NCBI GenBank assembly: GCA_018398765.1
Contig: JAHBMJ010000154.1
Location: 1 to 30,000, forward strand
DNA: 30,000 nt
Direction of reading: 5' to 3'
From: Chromera velia
Taxonomy: Eukaryota > Sar > Chromeraceae
Under the pieces are notes generated by a model. The model worked only from the letters and a program-made list of their open reading frames with translations, was not told where the DNA came from and did no database searches. This document shows positions 20,682-30,000 of this stretch, piece by piece. A program made the translations under genes and the position numbers. How positions within the stretch are numbered: the first letter of the stretch is position 1; each line of letters opens with the position of its first letter.

Positions 20682-21474
20682 TTTTTCTAGCTATTCAACT
20701 TTTTTGAATCCGTTGCCTCTCACAAGAAGGCCACACTCGTTGTCTCATGCACTTCAAGGCAAAACTGCTCAGACATGCAATTCTGTGAAGCCTTCAGAAC
20801 TAGTGGAGAATAACAGATAATAACAGTGCCAGCGTGTGCCAGGCTGCCGCTGCCACGGCTGACCTTGGTTGAGTTTGAAGTGCCGGGCCGCCTCACGCGT
20901 GGGCGCGCGGATGCATTGCGCGCCGACGCGTATACTTCGGCCTGTGCAGCGGCGAAGTACACAAACTTTGTGTTTTGTCACTCTTGAGGCTCTCTGTGCA
21001 AAAAGTGCCTGCATGTGAGCGTAGACGGATGTCTGACAGATGTCTGACAGTCTCGAAGTGATAATTTGCATGATCGAAGTCTCAAATTCATTCTCTGGCC
21101 GGAGTTCAGAGAGAGTCTACTGAACGTCGAGACCCAGAGAGTGTGTGTACAAAAACAAGTGCGGATTACCATGTCTGTGCGGCCGTAAGAGAGTCTTTAG
21201 AGCTTGTTCGTCTGGACATCCGTCTCGCCGTCTCTGAACTCTTCGATTCACTACATGCAATTTTCCCTCAGCAAGCACACGCATACATCTATCTGGGTTG
21301 AACTTTTAAAGACATTCCCATCTGCTTCTACAGATATCCTGACTTTCTGAATTTTGTTTTTCTTATTCGCATTCGCTGCCTTTGGTATATGGCTTTCTTT
21401 GGATACATTCTGATCTGAAAAAAAAAAATCCAAGTCGTTCGATCAACTTTTGAACATCGCTGGACCTTGACAGC
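20682..21474. promoter_or_regulatory. Shared divergent upstream region, ankyrin gene and PIG-V
   Basis: This 793-bp interval lies between the two start codons. It holds a CpG-rich patch at about 20880-20945 with ACGCGT twice, and an exact tandem of the 11-mer ATGTCTGACAG at 21029-21050. No TATA box or known factor site stands out. Confidence 0.45.
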
Positions 21475-23004
21475 ATGAAGGCGGCCGGTGCATCCAGGGT
21501 AGAGGTGATTGCCTTGTGCGCCCTCCTCTCCCGTCTGGTAACCCTGGTACTCGGGTGGGTGTTTGACTTTTTGGTGCCGGACCTGGACACATCGTCTGAC
21601 CTCCTGCTTCGATCTTCAGACACGAGACGGGGCTTGTCCTTTCTGTACTGGCCTGTGAAGCCCTTCCTCAGGTGGGACGCCGCCCACTTTCTCCACCTCG
21701 CCGTGGAGGGCTACAGAGTAGAGCTGCAGTTCGCCTTCTTCCCTGCCCTTCCTCTGTTGATGCGGTGGATTGGGACAGTCCTGAAGAAGGTATTTGAAAT
21801 TCCGCTGGGAGCGGGCGCAGGGCTCGGGGGGATGGTTGTCTCGAATGTGGGCTTTGTGTATGCGTGCATAGGGCTCTATATGTTCGTAAAGGAAATACTT
21901 GAGAACGAAGGCAGTCACCCGAGAGAAGCAAAAAAAAGGGCCTTCCGGTCGGCGCTCTTCTTTTCCTTTCCCGCCTGCAGCGTGTTCATGTCTGCGCCCT
22001 ATACAGAGAGCCTCTTTTGTGCGCTGACTTTCTGGGGCTCTTTCTGGCTAGAGAGAAGCCTAGCTTTAGAGAGACAAAGGGAAAACCAGGGGAATTTGAA
22101 GAAAGAAAAGGGACCAATAGAACAGAGAGAAAGAGAAAAAAGAAGGGGACTAGCAGGCAATTGGGGCATCAGATGGGTTGGGGTGCTTCTGTTTGCCCTC
22201 GGGAGTGCTGTGCGACCCAACGGTATTCTGCAGCTCGCTCCTCTGTTCGCAGTCACACTTTGTAGCTCGGCCCCTCTTTGGCCTCGTGTTGCTGCCAGTC
22301 CAGGAACAGGAACGGGCTCACAAGGGGAAAAGGGGAAAGGGACGGGAGGGGGGAACAGACAAAGGTCCCAGGAACCCGCCAGTCCGACAACACTACGGCT
22401 TTGGTTTGTTTCCCTTTTTTGCGAGTGTCTGCCTCGCCTTTTGATTCACTGGTTCGTGGCATTCCTTCAGGCTGTCACGGTGGTGTCTCCCTTCGTTTTT
22501 ATTCTGTGGAACGCTTACGGCATCTTCTGTTCGAGGGACAAAGAAAACCACCCGGCTTGGTGCAATCGGAGCATGCCGAATGTGTACGCTCACGTGCAAC
22601 GAGAATATTGGGGTGTGGGGCCGTTTCTGTACTTTCAAGCAAAACAGATTCCCAACTTTCTCTTGGCTGCACCTGCCCTGTCGGTCGCCTTTGGGCGTGT
22701 GTGGAGCAGGATTTATAGAGGAGGCGGGAGAGGGATTCTTTGGTCTGTTCTGTCAGACTCCTCGTGGGGCTACGATTTTGTCCTGGGGTTTCTTGCCGTG
22801 TATACTTTGGTGTGTGCAAACGTGCAAGTGTTCACGCGTCTTGTGTCTGCATGTCCCACTTACTTCTTGCACTTGGGCGACTTGAGTGAGAAGAGGCGGA
22901 GAGGAGGGTGGGATGCTGTGTACTTTGACGTCGTCTTGTTTTTTCATGTTTTGTTCTTCTTTCTTGGGCCTCTCTTGTTCTGTAATTTTGTCAATTGGAC
23001 TTAA
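21475..23004 (+). CDS. PIGV: GPI mannosyltransferase 2, PIG-V family, single exon
   Basis: This uninterrupted frame of 509 residues is close to the length of human PIG-V. PIG-V is an ER membrane enzyme that adds the second mannose to the GPI-anchor precursor, using dolichol-phosphate-mannose. Family blocks appear in order: RWDAAHFLHLAVEGY at residues 66-80, with the Asp of the conserved RWD; FAFFPALPLL; APYTESLF (family GYSEALF); RPNGILQL (family RSNG); and a C-terminal set of hydrophobic segments. Several membrane helices are visible, the first at about residues 11-34. Two charged, low-complexity inserts lie in loops, at about 195-235 and 280-310. The ATG at 21475 is the first in frame and precedes the first helix. 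Unlike the DUF2461 and aminotransferase genes it has no intron. Confidence 0.88.
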   Translation: MKAAGASRVEVIALCALLSRLVTLVLGWVFDFLVPDLDTSSDLLLRSSDTRRGLSFLYWPVKPFLRWDAAHFLHLAVEGYRVELQFAFFPALPLLMRWIGTVLKKVFEIPLGAGAGLGGMVVSNVGFVYACIGLYMFVKEILENEGSHPREAKKRAFRSALFFSFPACSVFMSAPYTESLFCALTFWGSFWLERSLALERQRENQGNLKKEKGPIEQREREKRRGLAGNWGIRWVGVLLFALGSAVRPNGILQLAPLFAVTLCSSAPLWPRVAASPGTGTGSQGEKGKGTGGGNRQRSQEPASPTTLRLWFVSLFCECLPRLLIHWFVAFLQAVTVVSPFVFILWNAYGIFCSRDKENHPAWCNRSMPNVYAHVQREYWGVGPFLYFQAKQIPNFLLAAPALSVAFGRVWSRIYRGGGRGILWSVLSDSSWGYDFVLGFLAVYTLVCANVQVFTRLVSACPTYFLHLGDLSEKRRRGGWDAVYFDVVLFFHVLFFFLGPLLFCNFVNWT

Positions 23005-23138
23005 AACCCCCTCCTTCTACGCTCACTCTTCTTAACTCTTCTCACTCCCCCCCCCGTGCCTCGGAGGCACCCGCTGGTTGCTCTGCGGTGCGCTGCCTGC
23101 ATCCTTGCTGTCATGATGAATGCACGAACAAATGAATG

Positions 23139-23144
23139 AATAAA
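23139..23144 (+). terminator. Candidate poly(A) signal of PIG-V
   Basis: AATAAA lies 135 bp after the PIG-V stop, at the border where GC-balanced sequence turns AT-rich. Whether this species uses AATAAA is not known from the window. Confidence 0.35.
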
Positions 23145-23950
23145 CATTGAAACAAACTAGAAAACGAATTATTTTATAAATGTACGTAGTGAATAGTTGA
23201 TTGAATCTAAGATTTAATGCCCCTCTCTTTTAAGACCAACTGCTTTTCCACTCTAGTTTCCACTGCTCTAGCCACTGCTTCGGCTAGTGTTTGGCCCACA
23301 GTTTAGGTGGCCTGCTCAGTTAAGGCTAGGTGTGATCTGTAAAGTTTTAAAGTGAAATAAAGTTTAAAGTCTGGTTTGAGTCTGTGGACTCTAAAATATA
23401 ACTTTTGAAATGCACTTTAAATTTTTTTTTGACATACATTGAAAAATGTTTTAAAAGGCTAAACAATCTTAAACAACACATTAATGTGTTCAAGCTTTTT
23501 ATTCTTAAAGTTTTAAAACGAAAGAAGTTTTAAAGTCTAAAGTCTGTGGTCAGACTTTATTATAGGTTTAGGATTAATGTCCGGAGGATTGGCCTCCCGC
23601 CTCAATGCCGAATGTCCGACGTGCGGCTTCCAGGGAAAGCGCCTAGACGCATCAGACCTCCCTGGCCGGCCCACATAGGTCTAGCCTGTGCTGCAAATAG
23701 CTCACATTGAACAGTCAATCACCTACGTGTGTATGCAAGAGGGCTTACTCCATTCTAAAGCAGGGTTTAAAAGGGAACGATCCCAGAATTGTAGATGAAC
23801 GGCTCGAAGCAAGTTTCAAAACCTCCCAACATCCTATCCTCCTCCTTTTTCCCTCCTCTTTTGTTTCTTTTGTATCAATCCACACCCTTTTATACTCTTT
23901 AATTCTTCCCTCTCTTTCTTTCTCACTTTTCTAAGTCTCTTGATGCAGCC
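23145..23950. other. AT-rich intergenic stretch with repeats
   Basis: No gene is visible. The stretch has many TTTAAAGT words and a block at about 23328-23350 whose inverse, TTTACAGATCACACCTAG, recurs at 25539-25556, so another dispersed family is present. The 124-bp GC-rich repeat lies at 23568-23691. A pyrimidine-rich stretch follows from about 23825. Confidence 0.5.
23568..23691 (+). repeat. GC-rich dispersed repeat, second copy
   Basis: It is the inverted match of 17978-18102, with about 15 differences in 124 bp, 13 of them transitions. Flanking DNA does not match, so the 124-bp core is the unit. The copy lies in AT-rich DNA and no target duplication was recognised. Confidence 0.75.
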
Positions 23951-24137
23951 TATCTAACTTTCTTCCTAAAGCTTGACTCAAATTGTTTCCCTTTTTCTTT
24001 TCCATTCTCTCACTACCTGTCTTTTCATCATGACGTCTTTCAAAAAGGTATTAACGTTTTTGTCGGCCTCATTTAAAAGAAAAGAGAATAGAGCAATCTT
24101 GTCTACCTTCGCTTTACCACCCACTTTCCATGTGCTG

Positions 24138-24944
24138 TTATTTGCAGCTTTCTCCTCTCTCCCTTTCATCAAACTCCAATGTGTATGTCATCAAAGCTTG
24201 CAAGCCGTCTGCCCTCTCTCCATCATACAGAAGGCATTCAGTCAGCACATGGATTTCATCTTCGACTACTTGAATGTTAAGCAGGTCAGAGTAAACCATG
24301 CATTTCTTTTCTATCAATGGGGTCCTTCTACCTCCTTCTATTGAGAACTTCCCCCTGTTTACCTCCAAGTTTCTCTCTCTCACCCGAAATGTAGCCCTTC
24401 TTCTGTGGACACTGTCAGGCCAGGGAGCTTTCTTTATGTAGCAGACGGGAGTTCTCCCTATCTTATCTCTATCTAATAAAATGCTTCTGTCTGTATCTTT
24501 TCCAGTCTAAGATTTGCTGTTGTGAAGCCACAGATTTAGGTAATTTCTGTTGGATAGGGAAGCATGGATAGGATGTATAACGCCTTCTCTCAGCTCTTCC
24601 TTCTCGGCCCTTCCTCTTTTCTGCACTGACCTCTTAACTCTCTCTGTAAATGCTTCCTTTTTCCTCTTTGTAATTTCTTCCTCTTTCAGCGCTTCTATCC
24701 ACCTTACTATTCTGTCTTTTCTCTCAAAGGAAGGTTGTCTGCCTGTACTGCCAGCTTCTGGTTCTCTTCCTATCTGGAAGGGATGGCCGCTTCTTGTCTC
24801 TGTGAAAAGTGTTTCAACACATTTCTTCAAGGGGGGGGAAAATAAAAGGGGTGAAGCTTCCTTCTTCTCAGTTTTGAATCGGCTCCTTAATTCCTGCAAT
24901 GATTGAATGTGTCTCTTCCTTTTTGGATTACCTTTCTTGTCCAT
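24138..24944 (-). pseudogene. LINE-type RT C-terminal remnant
   Basis: The segment 24383-24138 has GKFSIEGGRR, then KKCMVYSD, then VEDEIHVLTECLLYDGER. This resembles the zinc-ribbon block that ends many non-LTR retrotransposon RT proteins (VEDE-HFL--CPLY--LR). One Cys of the first pair is replaced. Upstream on the same strand, 24944-24507 is a Lys/Arg/Glu-rich open segment that could belong to the same element but has no clear motif. No RT catalytic core was found, so this is a scrap. Confidence 0.45.
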
Positions 24945-25326
24945 ATTAGGGTTCAGAATCTCTGTGCAACCACTAGATCGATAGGAAGAAGGCCTGCCTC
25001 AAGGAAAGTGGTGAGTATGCTTTCTTTTCTGTCTCAGTTGCAGCACCTATCGAATGAATCTTCTTTGCAGTCTGTTAAACTCTGCAAACGCTTCCAACAA
25101 GTGTGAATGTACTTCATAGCCGTATGACCAAACTGCACACACTGTCTGCCTGAATCATTGAAAACAAGTTGTGGGTGGGATCTCTCCTCCTGCACTGATC
25201 TTACTTTTCAACACAAAAAAGAGTCTTTCTGCCTTAATCATTCTCTCTCTCATCATTGCATCTGTGAAGCAATCTTCTGTTAAAAGAAGTCCATTATAAA
25301 AATAACTTTACAGCTAGGCCTAAAAA

Positions 25327-25510
25327 AAATAATTTAAGCCCGTTCTCGTTTTTTTTTTTTTGCCCGGCGATGTTAGATGACAAACAACTGTTGTTCAAAT
25401 ATTGCATAAATGTTGTTTTTGTGTTACACAAGTGTTGCTTAGGTGTTACGCAAAAAAAAAAAGAAAAAAATAATTTAAGTCAATTCTGGTTTACTTTTTT
25501 CTTTTTGCTG
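25327..25510 (+). repeat. A/T-run dispersed repeat, copy 3
   Basis: The block AAATAATTTAAG occurs at 25327 and again at 25468, each followed by CTGG/CTCG, T runs and a G-C start, so about 141 bp has been duplicated in tandem. Between them lies CAAACAACTGTTGTT (25381-25395), identical to 906-920, then TGTTACACAAGTGTTGC. Confidence 0.55.
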
Positions 25511-25823
25511 TGATACGCCTCAGGCTAGCTTTGAGTTTACAGATCACACCTAGATTTAAGGGCTTACTATATGAGTAGTACATAGCTGTTTATCTAGCTG
25601 TTGATACGCCAATGCATATCTAGGTGCATGCACTAGCATGAAAGTGTATCAATATTATTAAAGCAGATGAATTATGTATCATATAGTGTCATTTTATTAT
25701 CAGTTTTATGATTATTGTCTGAATCTGTATCATTAAATTGTATATGTATACGATCTAATATACAATTTAAATTTTAAAGGATAAATCAAGCAAAAAAAAA
25801 ACGTAAACACTCCCTATGAAATT

Positions 25824-25879
25824 GGGGTATAAATAGGGTGAATGGGGGCAAATTGGGGCCCATTTCGCCCCATTTCCCC
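25824..25879. other. G-rich/C-rich inverted sequence in AT-rich DNA
   Basis: Four G tracts (at 25824, 25836, 25844 and 25855) are followed at once by matching C tracts, with words such as AAATTGGGG against CCCCATTT. It could fold as a hairpin or, with one slightly long loop, a G-quadruplex. Confidence 0.45.
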
Positions 25880-26179
25880 AAAACAAGATACATTTTTTAT
25901 TATAATTCATATTATCTAACATATTGATTATCTAGTCAAAATAAGGTGTGTTTCTAGAAGTTTAGGGCTTTTAAAATCTAATTAGATCATTTAAAACACT
26001 ATACTGAGTGTTGCTTTAAAAAAAAAAAATTAAAAATCAATTTTACGCAATTCACTACTATATGTGAAGCCTATAGATTGCATTGTCAGTTTAAATGGCA
26101 GTTTTTTAGTATTGTAGAAGTTAATATCTAAATGAATATCTCCAGACTAAATTGAAAGGCAAGTTCCGCATGCCAGAGC

Positions 26180-26206
26180 ATATATATATATATATATATA
26201 TATATA
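26180..26206. repeat. (TA)n microsatellite
   Basis: A simple alternating TA run lies in AT-rich intergenic DNA. Confidence 0.9.
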
Positions 26207-26340
26207 ATGCTAGATGAAATAATGATGAAATAAATCAGATGATCATATATATTCATATGTAGATATAATATGATGATGATTTGCTATCAAAAGACTCGAC
26301 CCCTCTAAAACACGCAACGCAAAGCGAATTGTTGGCACGA

Positions 26341-27110
26341 ATGAAGGTCACTTTGGCACTCTGATACTCACCCATACCGGCCTTGCGACTCTTGCAAAAC
26401 ATTTGTCTGCGCTCTCCATCATAAGGCCTGCAAATTGATGCATATGATGGTTACTTACCCCTCTTCCTGTCTCACCTTTTGAATGTTCTTTTTCCATCTC
26501 CCAAGTATATTTCCCGTCTCCCCTCTCTACCGGTCTTCCTGTCGATCTGCCTCTATTGCCTGAGGGTCTCCATTGCTGTCGTCGCATTCCTCCCACAGAA
26601 GGGAAACGACATCAGCGATTAAGAAAGCATCTTCTAGGTACAGGGTATTTAGAGTTGTGAGCATGAAGCCTCCCCCCCCTGGTGTATGATGTAGGTCTGG
26701 CAAAGGGGCAATAAAGCATTGTCCCAGACTCATGCGTTGCATGATGGCCTATAGACCGATTAATAATTATGATGATGATGATGGTTACCAAACCCCAGGT
26801 GAAGTTTTAGGCTCTTTAGCGGTGCATATATGCATAGTTAGTTGAATGCACACAGTCTTGAGAACAACAGAATGAAGAAAAAGAATTGTCTTTCACAATC
26901 AAAACGTAGAACAAACGATCACTTCGGTTTCATCCTGTTTTTGAATCACCTATACAGACTGAGATCGACATTCAAAAGTGCTCGCAATGACAAGGCGGCC
27001 CACTGCACGATATTAAGCATAAAACGGTACCATTTATTCCCAATCATAAGGAGAGAAACCTATAGAGAAACTGAATAAAAGTTTTTAAACAAAGAAAAAA
27101 AAACAACTAT
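26341..27110. other. Stretch without recognised genes
   Basis: Composition is more balanced than in the neighbouring DNA, but only short open segments of 60-82 codons occur, none matching a family I know. A GATGAT run lies near 26771-26782. Nothing else is supported. Confidence 0.4.
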
Positions 27111-27179
27111 TATAAAAGAAATATTTTGAAAAAAAAAAGAAAAGATTCCAAAGGAACGATTCCGAGGAGAAGAGGATAG

Positions 27180-27455
27180 AAAAAAAAAGAAAGAAATAAA
27201 GAAAACAAGCAAGCAAGAAAGAAAGAAAGGCAGACAGACAGACAGACAGACAGACAGATGGACAGATAGACAGACACTGTCAGACAGACAGAGAGATAGA
27301 TAGACAGACAAACAGATAGACAGATAAACAGACAGAAAAAGAAAGAAAGAAAGAAAGAAAGAAAAGAAAGAAGGAAGGAAGGAAAGAAGGAAGGAAGGAA
27401 GGAAGGAATGTCATTGAAAGAAAGAAGGAAGGAACGAAGGAAGGAAGAAAAGAAG
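27180..27455 (+). repeat. Purine microsatellite cluster (GAAA, GACA, GATA, GGAA)
   Basis: Successive arrays of AAAG, GACA/GATA, AAAG and GGAA units run for about 275 bp, with a short unique break near 27409-27418. Open frames across it are artefacts. Confidence 0.95.
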
Positions 27456-27584
27456 TATAATCGATGCTTTTCCTGCATCATCAACCAACCGCCCAAACTT
27501 AAGCCCGGTCGTTCCATGTCGACAGAAGGCTAAGACGCTCTCCTAGCTTCGCCACCTTCTGTTGTTCACTCCTTTCTATGTACT

Positions 27585-27670
27585 ATGCTAACGGTCTGCT
27601 GCTGGCAGCTATCTGCCGGCGCCGAGGTAGAACGTCTGCTCTCAAAGAAGACGTATCATGATCCTTTGCT
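27585..27670 (+). pseudogene. Possible hAT transposase C-terminal scrap
   Basis: One plus frame reads WQLSAGAEVERLLSKKTYHD. It resembles the hAT dimerisation block, where SA-VER-FS is conserved. The match covers under 20 residues and nothing upstream supports it, so it could be chance. Confidence 0.25.
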
Positions 27671-27783
27671 GCACCTTCCCCCCCCTTTTTTTGCTTCTTC
27701 TTTCATTTTTTTTCTTGGTTGTTGGCAGTCCTCCCTTTTGTGCCCTTTTATGGAGGCATCTGTTTAGGGGAACAGTGTTGAGG

Positions 27784-27930
27784 TAAGTGGTGCAGGGGCA
27801 GGGGCAGGAGAGGCGTTTACATTCAGAGACAGGGCTGTGGCAGGCGGTGCAAGGGCAGAAAAGACGTCTGCGTTGGGAAATGGGGCTGTGACAGACGGTG
27901 CGAGGGCAAGAGAGGTAGAAAAGGCTTGCA
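27784..27930 (+). repeat. Short minisatellite, period about 54 bp
   Basis: Units starting GGTGCAGGGGCAG, GGTGCAAGGGCAG and GGTGCGAGGGCAAG follow one another, each with GGGCTGTG-CAG before the next. Two full units and a partial one are seen. Downstream, GAGGCGGAAGCGACTTTG occurs twice (about 27938 and 28029). Confidence 0.6.
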
Positions 27931-28079
27931 GACCAGTGGAGGCGGAAGCGACTTTGCAAGGAAGGTACGCTTACAAGGCTTGCAGGCTATAGCTTACAGG
28001 CTGGTGCCACTAGTCGAGGCGGAACTAGAGGCGGAAGCGACTTTGGAAGACGGAGGCGCTTGCGAAGCTTATATAATAT

Positions 28080-28511
28080 CGGGTGTAGTAATGTTATCTT
28101 TTTAAAATTAATTTCAAAATTCATTGATACTGGGTACAATATAGATATATTGGGAGCTAGATTGGGGGAAAAACAATATATCTCTAGAGGTATCTAGCAT
28201 GATTATCTAGCTACATACCTAGCTAGATATATATACAAATCGATATTGTATATAAGACTACTACTGAGTAGTATATATCGACTTTCAAGTTAGTAAATTA
28301 GGTTGTTTGCACTTTAATTCCAGCCTGCATTCAAATTAAATCAATTCAATTCAATTTTTATATATAGATATACATAGTAGGTTAGTAATATTATTATAAA
28401 TTTTTAATTCCTAGTCTAACTCTTGATATATATCTGATTGTGATTCTAATTTGGCATGTAACATTATCTGTTCAAAAATAACTTATATCAATCAATCAAA
28501 ACTTATAAACA
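28080..28511. other. AT-rich intergenic stretch
   Basis: No gene is seen. The sequence is rich in TAGATATAT words and short A/T repeats. Confidence 0.6.
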
Positions 28512-28519
28512 TAATAATT
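28512..28519. repeat. 8-bp target duplication TAATAATT, left copy
   Basis: It is identical to 29009-29016 and abuts the left end of the MITE. Confidence 0.8.
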
Positions 28520-29008
28520 CAGTGTTGTTAAGTCTCGGTACTTTCGGTACCTCGGTACCAGAGGGGGGGTCGGTATTGGATTTCGGATCGGATATGATCG
28601 GATCTTTCGGTACCAAGCTAAATGACTCTCAAACTTAAAAATCACATGTACTCTGATATTAGAATATCATTTAAACACACTTCATAAAACAAAATAAACA
28701 AAATACAATGATAAATTAAAATTAAGAAAGTCTTTTCTAGCTTTTTTAATTGTTCCGCGACTTTTGTCTTCTAGAACGGTCTATGGATTGAGGCATAAAA
28801 CCCAAAAGTTCATGCTAGTCATCTTTGAGCATTCCAGTGTCCGAACGGCGTATAAACAGTCTGCAAAGAGTTCTAAAAACCTGTTTAGAATATATAAAAA
28901 AGCCGGTACCGAAAGTACTGAAAAGGTACCGAAAGTACCGAAAAATTTCGGATCGGAGGGTCGGTATCGGATTTCGGTACTTAGGTTTATCGGGACTTAA
29001 CAACTCTG
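28520..29008. mobile_element. hAT-type MITE, 489 bp
   Basis: The ends are CAGTGTTGTTAAGTC and, inverted, CAGAGTTGTTAAGTC: 14 of 15 match. Identical 8-bp duplications flank it and CAGTG/CAGAG fit the hAT YARNG rule. Both sides carry repeated GGTACTTTCGGTACC and TTTCGGATCGGA words as long subterminal inverted repeats. The centre is AT-rich and codes for nothing. It would depend on a hAT transposase encoded elsewhere. A truncated relative lies at 446-550. Confidence 0.85.
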
Positions 29009-29016
29009 TAATAATT
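29009..29016. repeat. 8-bp target duplication TAATAATT, right copy
   Basis: It is identical to 28512-28519 and lies directly after the right end of the MITE. Confidence 0.8.
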
Positions 29017-30000
29017 AAAAAATTCTTGTATAACCCGAATGATGGGCCAAGTCTTGTCAAAAAAGTGTTTTCCGGGTCTCATTAGCGTAATTTTGACTTG
29101 TATTTGCCCTATAATATTGTTGTTTTCCCATTTATTTTCTGCCATAGGGACCGAGAGTGTGCGTGGGGGCGCGCGCGGGCGGACACACAGCGTGCGCCGC
29201 ATCAAGTGAACATTGTCGCAGCCTGAATCGCAGGATGCCATTCTTTAAAAATCTGAATCAGAATGCTAAGCTAGTTGACTTGAACTGGGAGGCAATCTCA
29301 GGCAAATTACAGCTATTAAAAAGAAAAAAAAATGTTCCGCACACTGGCTTACTCAGTCCACAGCCTTTCAGGGAGATGTTGACAGTGAACTTGACACTCA
29401 AAAACGCATTCTAGAACGCATTGCTGACTCTGTCTCCCAGCTGTCTCCTCTCTTCGGGCACAGGGCTTCATATTTCACAGTCCCAGCGGTCATTTAGAAA
29501 AGGGCCCACGCGCTAGGTCACTCCCTTACTGATGATCGGGGTTTTTGTTATGCATGTCGCGTCCCCATATATGGTAACTCTCTAACTCTATTTTCCGTTT
29601 CCCCCTCCGCACAAAAAGCTGCCAGCTAAGCGCACTGCCGCAATCTCTCTCCGGAAGACTTTGGCAAATACCCCGGAATGCATGAGCGCATGATTGAACA
29701 AAGGTTTGAGGTAACAGAAGCCAAGGTGCATGCAGAGAAAAGACTGCTCTTCGAGATAATTAAAAAAACCGCCGGAGTTCGGCGGACAAAAGGGCACTAA
29801 ATCACACAGATTCCCCCCAACTCGCTCCCTGAGGATTCTCCACTTTTTGCCCGCCCCACCTGTTTTGGCTTCTCACTTGCTCCGTTCTTGTTGTTTCTCC
29901 CTCCCTCCATTCATCCTTTCCCTTTCTGCGTGAATCCGCCAGAAACCAAGTTGATCCTTCCTCTCTTCAAAAACCTACAATCAGCAGCGAAAATCTCATT
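29017..30000. other. Window end without recognised genes
   Basis: Up to about 29140 the DNA is AT-rich. A small CpG-rich patch (about 29157-29205) follows, then balanced sequence with short open segments that match nothing I know. A gene may start beyond the window, but no exon is supported here. Confidence 0.4.

Larger units (their letters stand above)
25115..26340. other. AT-rich intergenic stretch
   Basis: No gene is visible. It contains the third A/T-run repeat copy (25327-25510), a G-rich/C-rich inverted sequence at 25824-25879 and a TA run at 26180-26206. Confidence 0.6.

Noticed and set aside
29157-29414. An 85-codon plus-strand frame in the CpG-rich patch
   Set aside because: It starts at GTG, has no recognisable domain and no supporting splice signals.

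Overview
The window looks like nuclear DNA of an intron-rich, repeat-rich protist. The layout of few genes, GT-AG introns with TGCAG acceptors, long microsatellites, an ankyrin-repeat gene, a Copia retrotransposon and hAT elements would fit an alveolate such as the chromerid Chromera. That placement is inference from style only; no marker gene proves it. Gene-bearing DNA is near-balanced in base composition, while the gaps are strongly AT-rich.

Layout. Positions 1-1122 carry no recognisable gene, only a short open segment, a decayed transposon end and A/T-run repeats. Positions 1123-6848 are a complete but decayed Ty1/Copia LTR retrotransposon on the minus strand, with two LTRs and a 5-bp target duplication. 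It lies about 110 bp past the stop of a four-exon DUF2461 gene (6957-9456, minus). Head-to-head with that gene is an eleven-exon class I aminotransferase of the 2-aminoadipate/kynurenine type (10116-15718, plus), whose introns are full of microsatellites. An AT-rich gap follows. It contains a non-autonomous hAT element (17280-18639) with perfect 22-bp inverted ends and a perfect 8-bp target duplication, then a 310-bp purine microsatellite.

A second head-to-head pair follows: an ankyrin-repeat gene (19274-20681, minus) that needs two frame changes to be read through, and a single-exon PIG-V GPI mannosyltransferase (21475-23004, plus). From 23005 to the end I find no intact gene. That part holds a 124-bp GC-rich dispersed repeat matching one inside the hAT element, a LINE-type RT zinc-ribbon remnant, A/T-run repeats, microsatellites, a possible hAT transposase scrap, and a 489-bp hAT MITE (28520-29008) with perfect 8-bp duplications.

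The four genes do not form a pathway. They cover amino acid catabolism (aminotransferase), GPI-anchor assembly in the ER (PIG-V), a DUF2461 protein of unknown role and an ankyrin scaffold. I see no convincing new biological system. The best leads are the precisely bounded hAT elements, the unusual LTR termini, the transition-only decay of repeats, and the odd splice-site environment of the aminotransferase gene.
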